Of a stretch of 46,627 bases of DNA, positions 1 to 6,604 are shown one piece after another. How positions within the stretch are numbered: position 1 is the stretch's first letter; every line of letters begins with the position of its first letter. The translations under genes were made by a program, and so were the position numbers. The stretch lies in assembly GCA_024275955.1 (NCBI GenBank), contig JAJRYD010000050.1:1-46627 (forward strand), given 5' to 3'. The notes beneath the pieces were generated by a model that worked only from the letters and a program-made list of their open reading frames with translations, was not told the origin of the DNA and made no database searches. Origin of the DNA: Nitrospirota bacterium (GTDB lineage Bacteria; Nitrospinota_A; UBA7883; JACRGQ01).

Positions 1-1657
1 CTGTCACCATAATGAAGGTTATCTCCTCATCGGCAGGGATTTCGCCGCGTCGTTTGCGTTCTTCAAACATTTCGGCAACGCCGGAGAGGGTGGCGGCTCC
101 GTTTTGGAAGAGGTTGTGTATATAGGTAATGTTAAACGCAGTATTTGGGTAGCCGGTTGTAACAACCATTCCGCATCCTGTATGCCACAACATAACGACA
201 TGACCCTCGATACCTTTAAGGAATGTGCCGATATTCGGAAAAATCCCACATCCCGGGCAGGCGCCATGTCCGGGGGATATCCTTTGGGGCATTTTTGTAA
301 GATCTTTTTGCTTTACACCTTTTACCTTAAGCTTGCCGGTCTCTTCATTTTTGCTAACGCTAATTATGCCGGGGGAGCTTGCTTCTTTAGATATTGCCTC
401 GTTTTTCGTCCGTATGGAGTAGTTAGGGTCTCCTGGTTCTGCGCCTATATAATCGTATGGCACATCCACTTTGCCTTTTTCACCGGCTTCTAGAGCAAGG
501 TTGAACATCTCTCTTGCGTCATGGTCGAAATAATCTTTACCGCCAAGCCCGTAAATTCGGCTAATTACCAATGTTCTGTTATCTGGGTCGTCTTTAAGGG
601 ATGCTTTTGCGTCAAGCGAAAGCGCTCCGCCATTCGCGCCGAAAACATCTGCACGATCTGCTACTAGAAGAGCTTTCACATTTTTGCATGCTTCTCTTAG
701 CTCATCGGCAGGGAAGGGACGAAGGACAGTAGGGTAGATAACGCCGACTTTTTTGCCTTCTTTGCGCATCGCGTCGCATATCTCCATCGCCGTGTCGGCG
801 GCGGAGTTTAGGATAAGGATTGCCGCTTCCGCGTCGTCCATTTGGTAAGTTTCCAGCATATTGTACTGTCTGCCGGAGAGTTCCGCCCATTCGGCAAAAA
901 CCTCTTTAATGACGCTTTTAGATGCTTCCATAGCGAGAGACATCTGTTTTTTATTGTTTATCAGGTCGGGGTCGTTCATGTAAGGGCCAAAGGTGACAGG
1001 GTTTGCAGGATCTACCGAGCTGTGTTCCGCTACGAAAGGGCCTACAAAGTTTTCTAAAACTTTGCCGTCTTTCATTATCTTCACTTTTCTTTTTTGGTGG
1101 CTCGTAAAGAAACCGTCGTTTGCCGTAATCGCCGGAAGACGGACATCTTTATGTTCTCCAACTTTTGCCGCAATAGGTATCATGTCGTAGGACGATTGCG
1201 GATCTTTGGCGCAGAAGATAATCCATCCGAGATTTAAGGTGGAATAAAGATCGCTATGGTCGCCGCGGATGTCGAGCGGGCCAGAAACGGTGCGGCAAAC
1301 GAGGTTCAGCACCATCGGCATTCTTGTGCCGGACTGCACCGGCAACTGCTCTAAAGCGTAAAGAAGGCCGTTTGCGGATGTAGCGTTGAAAACCCTGCCG
1401 CCAGCCGTAGCGGCACCGTAGCATATCCCGGCCGCGCCATGCTCTCCATCGCCGGGAATCATATTTACATCATGTTTGCCGTTTGCCTTCATCTCATCAA
1501 GCTGTTCCGCCACATCTGTGGAAGGGGTGATGGGATAATAGCCCATGATATGAAAATTGACATGAGATACCGATATCGCGGTCATTTCGTTGCCGCTGAG
1601 GAAATCTACAACCTGCTCGGCTGTTCCTTTTTCTGTAGTTTTGCTTTCCTGGCTCAT
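1..1657 (-). CDS. 2-oxoacid (pyruvate):ferredoxin oxidoreductase, fused alpha-beta subunits (partial)
   Basis: The reading frame opens at the ATG complementary to 1655-1657 and stays open to the left edge (about 552 codons), so the 3' end is missing. The first ~400 residues match the alpha (PorA) subunit: a PITPST motif near the N-terminus and long alpha-type domains. Then, with no stop, comes the beta (PorB) signature: a CPGCG cysteine motif near residue 465, followed by a TGCG motif of the thiamine-diphosphate domain. The enzyme interconverts a 2-oxoacid plus CoA with acyl-CoA, CO2 and reduced ferredoxin in the cytoplasm. The start overlaps the stop of the upstream gamma-delta gene (ATGA), so the two are translationally coupled. 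Pyruvate is the likeliest substrate, but 2-oxoglutarate cannot be excluded. The alpha-beta fusion is unusual: these are usually separate genes, or all four domains form one chain as in NifJ. Confidence 0.85.
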   Translation of the reverse strand, partial: MSQESKTTEKGTAEQVVDFLSGNEMTAISVSHVNFHIMGYYPITPSTDVAEQLDEMKANGKHDVNMIPGDGEHGAAGICYGAATAGGRVFNATSANGLLYALEQLPVQSGTRMPMVLNLVCRTVSGPLDIRGDHSDLYSTLNLGWIIFCAKDPQSSYDMIPIAAKVGEHKDVRLPAITANDGFFTSHQKRKVKIMKDGKVLENFVGPFVAEHSSVDPANPVTFGPYMNDPDLINNKKQMSLAMEASKSVIKEVFAEWAELSGRQYNMLETYQMDDAEAAILILNSAADTAMEICDAMRKEGKKVGVIYPTVLRPFPADELREACKNVKALLVADRADVFGANGGALSLDAKASLKDDPDNRTLVISRIYGLGGKDYFDHDAREMFNLALEAGEKGKVDVPYDYIGAEPGDPNYSIRTKNEAISKEASSPGIISVSKNEETGKLKVKGVKQKDLTKMPQRISPGHGACPGCGIFPNIGTFLKGIEGHVVMLWHTGCGMVVTTGYPNTAFNITYIHNLFQNGAATLSGVAEMFEERKRRGEIPADEEITFIMVT

Positions 1658-2661
1658 TCTATCTCCTTTAAATCTTCAACGTAACCTTTGTCGATTACAG
1701 AATGTTTTACTTCGGATTCAACATGCTCGGTGAGTGCGTCGAACTTGCAGATGCGAACGCACCTAAGACAGCCTTTGCAGTACTGGTACTCTATTTTTAC
1801 TAGTTTTTGACCAACTTTTCCCTTTTTGTTTTCGCCTTCTTCCCATACAAAGCAGTAGTCTGGGCAGGTTATGTCGCACTCTCCGCAGTCGGTGCATTTT
1901 GTCGTGTTTAAAACAGGTATAAACCCTGAACGGCTCGATGTCAGATCTTTGTACATCATGGTGCCTGCCGCCGGAATTACGCCGCCAATAGGCTGGTTAA
2001 GGTAGCCAAGCTTTTGTCCGTGAGGGGTAAACGGCTGGAGAGGGTACTTGCCGTCGTTCTCGAACTTCTTTGAGGTGAACTCTTTTACACCTCTGTCAAA
2101 AGTTTTTAGGTTTGGCTCTATGAGGAACGAGTACTTTTTGCCCAGAGCATGCTTGATAGCTTCCTTAATGGCATCTTCTTTAATGAAACCAGAAGTTGTC
2201 GCCACTGTACCGAGGAGCGCCGTGTTGACACGGGTCTTTTCCTCAAGGGCGATTTTCATCGCGTCAATCACTACCAGCGTGCCGCACGGAAGGCCTATGT
2301 GGTCTCTCGCCGTCTCTATATCCATGCTCGTGTTCAAAATAACAGTGGTGTTTTCGTTGACTCCGGTAAGCATTCCCTCTGTTTTGGATATTGCGTCGAT
2401 AAATATGACCAGCATATGAGGTTCTACTACAGGTGCGTTGACCCTTACATTTATATCCGGGGCGCAAAACCTAACAAAAGCGGCAACAGGCGAGCCTTTT
2501 TTTTCTGAACCGTAGCTCGAAAAGTTGGAGCCGTTAAGCCCCATATGCAGTATCCCTGCTTCGGCAAGTATTTTGCCGGCCAAGTTTGCGCCGAACCCGC
2601 CAACGCTGGCCATTTTTATCTCGTAAAAACCTAAGTTGTTAGTTATCGGGAGCTCTTGCAT
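1654..2661 (-). CDS. 2-oxoacid:ferredoxin oxidoreductase, fused gamma-delta subunits
   Basis: This 335-residue protein has an N-terminal gamma domain (residues ~15-195, with a GGFGANLAG loop) and a C-terminal delta domain. The delta part carries two CX2CX2CX3C clusters (CTDCGEC... and CKGCLRC...), each expected to bind a 4Fe-4S cluster that passes electrons to ferredoxin. It is immediately upstream of, and overlaps by 4 bp, the alpha-beta fusion, so together they make a complete two-polypeptide oxidoreductase. Start chosen at the ATG at 2661, preceded by a GGAG-type ribosome site. Confidence 0.88.
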   Translation of the reverse strand: MQELPITNNLGFYEIKMASVGGFGANLAGKILAEAGILHMGLNGSNFSSYGSEKKGSPVAAFVRFCAPDINVRVNAPVVEPHMLVIFIDAISKTEGMLTGVNENTTVILNTSMDIETARDHIGLPCGTLVVIDAMKIALEEKTRVNTALLGTVATTSGFIKEDAIKEAIKHALGKKYSFLIEPNLKTFDRGVKEFTSKKFENDGKYPLQPFTPHGQKLGYLNQPIGGVIPAAGTMMYKDLTSSRSGFIPVLNTTKCTDCGECDITCPDYCFVWEEGENKKGKVGQKLVKIEYQYCKGCLRCVRICKFDALTEHVESEVKHSVIDKGYVEDLKEIE

Positions 2662-2838
2662 TCCATCTCCTTTTTGTATTTTTGAACTATTTGCTAAACG
2701 TGCAGAGCTATAGCAACCACCCCCGCACAGCTAAAACCAAATTGAACGGATAGTCTACTTCTTACTGGCCCGAGTCTCAAACCTTTTTCGCAGGCATAAT
2801 CTGCTTTTTAAATTAGGCAGGTTAATTGGCTGATATAA

Positions 2839-3435
2839 TTAGATATCCTGCCTGCCTTCTAAAGACTTCATTAAGGTGATTTCATCTACAAATTCGAGGT
2901 CGCTACCTACAGGCACTCCTCTCGCTATTCTGGTTGTTCTTACGCCGAACTCTTTAATCTGTTTTGATATGTAAAGAGAGGTTGCTTCTCCGTCCATCGT
3001 CGGGTTGGTGGCAAGTATAACTTCCTTTACTTTGCCATCTTTTACCCGTTCTACCAGCTCATCAATTCTCAACGATTCCGGCCCGACCCCTTCCAGCGGA
3101 GAGAGGGTACCCATCAGCACATGATATAGCCCTTGAAACCTGTTTGTCCTTTCAAAAATAGCTATATCTAGTGGTTGTTCTACTACGCATATCATTGATT
3201 TGTCTCGCGCGCTGGAGCTACATATTGCGCATGGGTTAGCTTCTGTTATGCCGCCGCAGATTTTGCACAGGATAACTTTTTCGGCAAGCTCGTTAAGGCG
3301 CAGTGCAAGGCTTTGAGCCTCCTTTTTGCCAGCTTTTAGGAGAAAATAGACAAGCCGTTCGGCTGTTTTTTTACCGATGCCGGGAAGTTTTTGCAACTCC
3401 TCGGTCAGCTTTAGTAATGTTTGAGATGATTCCAT
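2839..3435 (-). CDS. recR: Recombination mediator RecR
   Basis: The protein has 198 residues, the normal RecR length. It shows an N-terminal helix-hairpin-helix (LQKLPGIGKKTAERL), a four-cysteine zinc finger (CKIC...CAIC, residues ~57-72) and a Toprim domain beginning ICVVEQPLDI. RecR works with RecO/RecF to load RecA on gapped DNA. It is the last gene of the classic dnaX-ebfC-recR cluster, 3 bp from ebfC, and is probably co-transcribed with it. Confidence 0.95.
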   Translation of the reverse strand: MESSQTLLKLTEELQKLPGIGKKTAERLVYFLLKAGKKEAQSLALRLNELAEKVILCKICGGITEANPCAICSSSARDKSMICVVEQPLDIAIFERTNRFQGLYHVLMGTLSPLEGVGPESLRIDELVERVKDGKVKEVILATNPTMDGEATSLYISKQIKEFGVRTTRIARGVPVGSDLEFVDEITLMKSLEGRQDI

Positions 3436-3438
3436 GCA

Positions 3439-3762
3439 CTAGAAAATTCCGGGAATATTCAGCCCCATTTCCCCAAGAACCTTTTTGGCGGCATCTTTTT
3501 GGATTACGCCAGCTTTAGAGAGTGCGTCGTTAGATGCTGTAAATATTAAATCTTTTAAACTTTCGATATCTTCAGGGTTTTCGAGTAGCTCTTTGTTTAG
3601 TTTTATCGAGATTATCTGTTTATCGCCGTTAGCGACCACCTTAACAGCTCCGTTGCCTGCGGATGATTCTACCGTCATAGCTTTTAGCTCGGCCTTTACC
3701 TTTTTAGCTTTTTCTTTTAGTCCCTGCGCTTTTTGAAGGAGGCCCCCAAGCAGTCTCGACAT
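3439..3762 (-). CDS. ebfC: Nucleoid-associated protein, YbaB/EbfC family
   Basis: A 107-residue YbaB/EbfC family protein: a long N-terminal helix rich in lysine and glutamate, then the conserved core (VKVVANGDKQIISIKL) and a short C-terminal helix. Family members are dimers that bind DNA and help organise the nucleoid. The position between dnaX and recR is conserved across bacteria and supports the call. Confidence 0.92.
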   Translation of the reverse strand: MSRLLGGLLQKAQGLKEKAKKVKAELKAMTVESSAGNGAVKVVANGDKQIISIKLNKELLENPEDIESLKDLIFTASNDALSKAGVIQKDAAKKVLGEMGLNIPGIF

Positions 3763-3792
3763 ATTTATTAAGCCCTCACCATGTTTAAAATT

Positions 3793-5436
3793 TTAGCTCT
3801 CAAATTCCGGATAGCCTTCAAACATTTCTATAGCTTTCTCTATCAGCGGGTCTTTGAGCAGTTTTTCTTTCATAGCTAGGTTATTGGCAGTTTTTTTTTC
3901 AGAGGTTATTTGGTGTGGCTCTGCGCTTTCTCTCAAATCTAGTTTTAGTTTTCTGCCGGTCTCTTCCTTCACCACTTTTTCAAGAAGGGCGAAATGCTGT
4001 TCGCAAAGCTCTTTTAGGCTGTTAGTGGGGAAGTAGAGTATGGCATCGCTGTCGTTGGTTGTCATTTCAATGACATCGTCTAGCAAAGCTCCCACTCGCG
4101 GGTTTTCGTTTAGGATTTTTTCTCTTATAGACGCGAGACAGCTTACCGGTGCGTGGCCGGTGGTTCCGGAGGCAGTAGCGGCTTGTTGCAGGGGAGGAGC
4201 TTGCGGCGGCTGAGCGGTATTCAAAGAGGCTGTGTGAGGAGGCCTGTACGAGGGCTGTTGCGGCGGTCTGCCGGCAACTGCTCCAAGCGATTTCATTTTT
4301 CTTATTATCTCATCGACAGGCACTACGTCGTCGAGGTGCATCATCTTTATAAGGCCCATTTCCAATATCGAAATAGCGTTGCCGGCAGATTTGCTTTGCA
4401 TTATAGTTTTTACCAGTATGTCGTAGAACTGGTGAAGCCTGCCGGCAGAGACATCTTTTACCATCTTTTTTACACGCTTTATAGCTGTGTCGGAGCCTTC
4501 GAGCAGTTTTTCCGGCGCTTTCATTACTTTGGCTACCGACAGCTCGCGCACCGCTTCAAAAAGCTCGCGTATAAGGGCGGTAACATCGTAGCCAGAATAA
4601 TAAAGCTCATTAAGTTCCGTCAGGGCGGTATCGACATCTCTTTTGATTACGGCATCAAGCAGGCTCCATATCTTATCGCGGGAGACAAGCCCCAGCACAA
4701 GCCCTACCGTATCTTCGTCAATCTCCTCGCTAGAGTACGCGCTTATCTGGTCGAGAAGCGACTGTGCGTCACGCATGCTTCCATCGGCGCGTCTTGTTAT
4801 CATCCTTAACGCTGTTTCGGTGATTTTAATGTTTTCGCTTTTAGCGATAGTTACCAGCTTTTCGGTTATCTGGTCTTCGGAAATCGCGCGAAACTCGAAA
4901 CATTGGCATCTGCTTAAAACGGTTTCCGGTATTTTGCCAAGCTCTGTGGTGGCGAATATGAAAAGGGTGTGCGGCGGAGGCTCTTCCAGAGTTTTGAGGA
5001 ACGCGTTAAACGCCGCTTTCGAGAGCATATGCACCTCGTCCACTATATAAATCTTCTTTCTGCTCTTTACCGGCGCGTACTGTAGGTGTCCACGCATCTC
5101 CCGCACCTCGTCCACACCGTTGTTAGATGCGCCGTCTATCTCTATTACGTCGAGCGAGGAGCCTTTGATAATTTCCAAGCAGTTGCTACACTCGCCGCAT
5201 GGTTCGCATGTCGGCCCTTTTTCGCAGTTTACCGAGCGGGCCATTATTCTGGCGAGCGAGGTTTTGCCCACGCCCCGTATGCCGGAGAATATGTAGGCAC
5301 TTGGCAAACGGTTTAGCTTTATCGCGTTTTGGAGCGCCTGCACTATATGCTTTTGGCCGGTAACATCGGCAAAAGTGGTCGGGCGCCACTTACGGGCTAT
5401 TACAAGGTATTCGCCGGAAGATTCGCTGTTTTCCAT
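3793..5436 (-). CDS. dnaX: DNA polymerase III subunit gamma/tau
   Basis: The 547-residue protein carries the clamp-loader AAA+ core: Walker A GIRGVGKT at 52-59, a zinc module with four cysteines at about 71-86, Walker B VDEVHML, and an SRC arginine-finger motif. A proline/alanine/glutamine-rich linker (around residues 395-425) leads to a C-terminal tau-like domain. DnaX builds the clamp loader that puts the beta clamp on DNA and couples the polymerases. It is followed by ebfC and recR, and the SRP RNA gene lies just upstream. No obvious frameshift signal for a short gamma form was checked in detail. Confidence 0.95.
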   Translation of the reverse strand: MENSESSGEYLVIARKWRPTTFADVTGQKHIVQALQNAIKLNRLPSAYIFSGIRGVGKTSLARIMARSVNCEKGPTCEPCGECSNCLEIIKGSSLDVIEIDGASNNGVDEVREMRGHLQYAPVKSRKKIYIVDEVHMLSKAAFNAFLKTLEEPPPHTLFIFATTELGKIPETVLSRCQCFEFRAISEDQITEKLVTIAKSENIKITETALRMITRRADGSMRDAQSLLDQISAYSSEEIDEDTVGLVLGLVSRDKIWSLLDAVIKRDVDTALTELNELYYSGYDVTALIRELFEAVRELSVAKVMKAPEKLLEGSDTAIKRVKKMVKDVSAGRLHQFYDILVKTIMQSKSAGNAISILEMGLIKMMHLDDVVPVDEIIRKMKSLGAVAGRPPQQPSYRPPHTASLNTAQPPQAPPLQQAATASGTTGHAPVSCLASIREKILNENPRVGALLDDVIEMTTNDSDAILYFPTNSLKELCEQHFALLEKVVKEETGRKLKLDLRESAEPHQITSEKKTANNLAMKEKLLKDPLIEKAIEMFEGYPEFES

Positions 5437-5503
5437 ATTGGTAGTGCGTTTAAGTTCAAGCCGTTAGGAGGTTTTTATCCCTTTTTACATTACCTCCAAG
5501 GTT

Positions 5504-5512
5504 AAAAAAAAT
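5504..5512 (-). terminator. ffs: T-run terminator of the SRP RNA
   Basis: Eight consecutive T residues on the minus strand follow immediately after the closing stem of the SRP RNA hairpin. The RNA's own GC-rich base stem can serve as the terminator stem. Confidence 0.6.
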
Positions 5513-5606
5513 GCCGGGCACCCTTACAGCGCCCCCGACACATTGCGTACCGCTGCTTCCTTCCGGACCTGACGGGTTAACAGGGTCGGGTCGCGTAAGA
5601 CCCGGC
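5513..5606 (-). ncRNA. ffs: Signal recognition particle RNA (4.5S/small bacterial type)
   Basis: On the minus strand the sequence contains the diagnostic SRP core GTCAGGTCCGGAAGGAAGC, which forms the Ffh-binding domain IV loop. The ends pair (GCCGGG at the 5' end with CCCGGC at the 3' end) to close one long ~94-nt hairpin. A run of eight T residues (minus strand) follows directly, as for an intrinsic terminator. The RNA binds Ffh to target membrane and secreted proteins. Its position upstream of dnaX is also seen in other bacteria. Confidence 0.93.
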
Positions 5607-5737
5607 GAGAAGATTGTAGCATAAGCGGTGAAAGATGCAATTTCTGATTTTGCCCGTTGCGCAGGAGGCGGTAGTAGCGCAGAGGTTCTTGTCTGCGGCT
5701 CAGGACAGGAATGCCTGAGTATACTGGGAAGAGATTT

Positions 5738-5765
5738 ACCGCAGAGGGGGCAGAGAACGCAGAGG
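5738..5765 (+). repeat. ACCGCAGAG repeat, copy 1
   Basis: A TTTACCGCAGAG... motif followed by further GCAGAG units. A second copy lies in the opposite orientation at 6473-6500 and a third begins at 46617. Copies 1 and 2 flank the broken gene at 5820-6424 as inverted repeats. Short ACCGCAGAG-type repeats are, from memory, dispersed in many bacterial genomes. I cannot show that they are mobile. Confidence 0.55.
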
Positions 5766-5819
5766 GGAGGGCAATGTCTAATATATAGGTCTGCCCCGAT
5801 TTTGCTCAAAGATTTATAT

Positions 5820-6424
5820 TTACCTTATTTCAATTTCAGATTGCTTTGCCACGCCATCTAAAGAATTATAAGTATAAAAGGTTCCTATAATTTGACCAAT
5901 TTTATATTCCAATGAATCTTTTTCCCAGAAAAAGACGATCTCCTTTTTTTCGTTAACCTCTCTATCAGGCAAAGGGACGAATATTCTTCCGCCATCTAGA
6001 GATATAACAATTCCTTAATACGGTTTCCGTTAATAGATAAATATACATCACTCCTATAAGAGCCATTCGAATCTGGATATCTTTTAGTCCAAGGTTCAGA
6101 AAAATCGCTATCACTTCTAGCAATTTCAACCTGAAATTGATTATCCTCTTGGCAAATCCAAATTTCTTTATCTCCAATAAACTCCTTTACCCATTTTTTA
6201 GTTTCAAGAAATTCTTTAAAGGTGTTTATATTTGCTGGAGAGTTTGTGTGGTTATGATTCGTAATAGGGTTTCCTACAATAATATCTCCTTCTGCTGAAA
6301 TGCCATGACCTGCACTGATAAAAGGAGAAGAGTGTTTTTCTTCTTTACCATTAAAGAAATGGTGTTGTACTAGATAACCTAGACCAGTATTAATGGCACA
6401 GGCATTGGTCTCAGGTTTCAACAT
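5820..6424 (-). pseudogene. Unrecognised ~200-residue protein, frame-disrupted
   Basis: The first part reads openly from the ATG at 6424 for 142 codons (MLKPETNACAINTG...), ending GNRIKELLYL and a stop at 5996. One frame over, the sequence continues sensibly from GIVISLDGGRIFVPLPD to a stop at 5820-5822. Adding one G to the GG at about 6014-6015 joins the two halves, giving ...GNRIKGIVISLDGG... and a protein of about 200 residues. I do not recognise the family. There is no signal peptide or membrane segment. The gene is AT-richer than its neighbours, lies alone between inverted ACCGCAGAG repeats, and looks like an acquired gene in decay. A single-base assembly error is the alternative. Confidence 0.55.
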
Positions 6425-6472
6425 TAGGCAAAATCTCCCCGAATTAGTAAGCGCATCTACAGCAATGAGAAT

Positions 6473-6500
6473 CTCTGCGTCCTCTGCGTCTCTGCGGTGA
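6473..6500 (-). repeat. ACCGCAGAG repeat, copy 2 (inverted)
   Basis: The minus strand reads TTTCACCGCAGAGACGCAGAG followed by another GACGCAGAG unit. It is the inverted partner of the copy at 5738, bracketing the broken gene between them. Confidence 0.55.
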
Positions 6501-6514
6501 AATGTTTAGGTAAG

Positions 6515-6604
6515 ACTGCCCCCTAGGCAACTCACAGGCAAGAGTGCCTGTGCCACCAACGAATTTGTTTACCGCGTGCGACTACTGCCCCCACAGGCAA
6601 GGTG
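6515..6604. repeat. Repeat patch with perfect hairpin (CACAGGCA/TGCCTGTG)
   Basis: CACAGGCA at 6533-6540 and TGCCTGTG at 6545-6552 form a perfect 8-bp stem with an AGAG loop. An ACTGCCCCC...AGGCAA unit occurs at about 6515-6530 and again at 6584-6600, and a further CACAGGCA half-site starts at 6592. A degenerate relative (CTCAGG...CCTGAG) sits at about 5698-5718. These look like REP-type palindromic repeats. The last ~10 codons of the adjacent tRNA nucleotidyltransferase gene fall inside this patch. Confidence 0.5.

Noticed and set aside
104-493. Plus-strand open frame of 129 codons near the left end
   Set aside because: It is antisense to the oxidoreductase alpha-beta gene, whose frame carries clear motifs.
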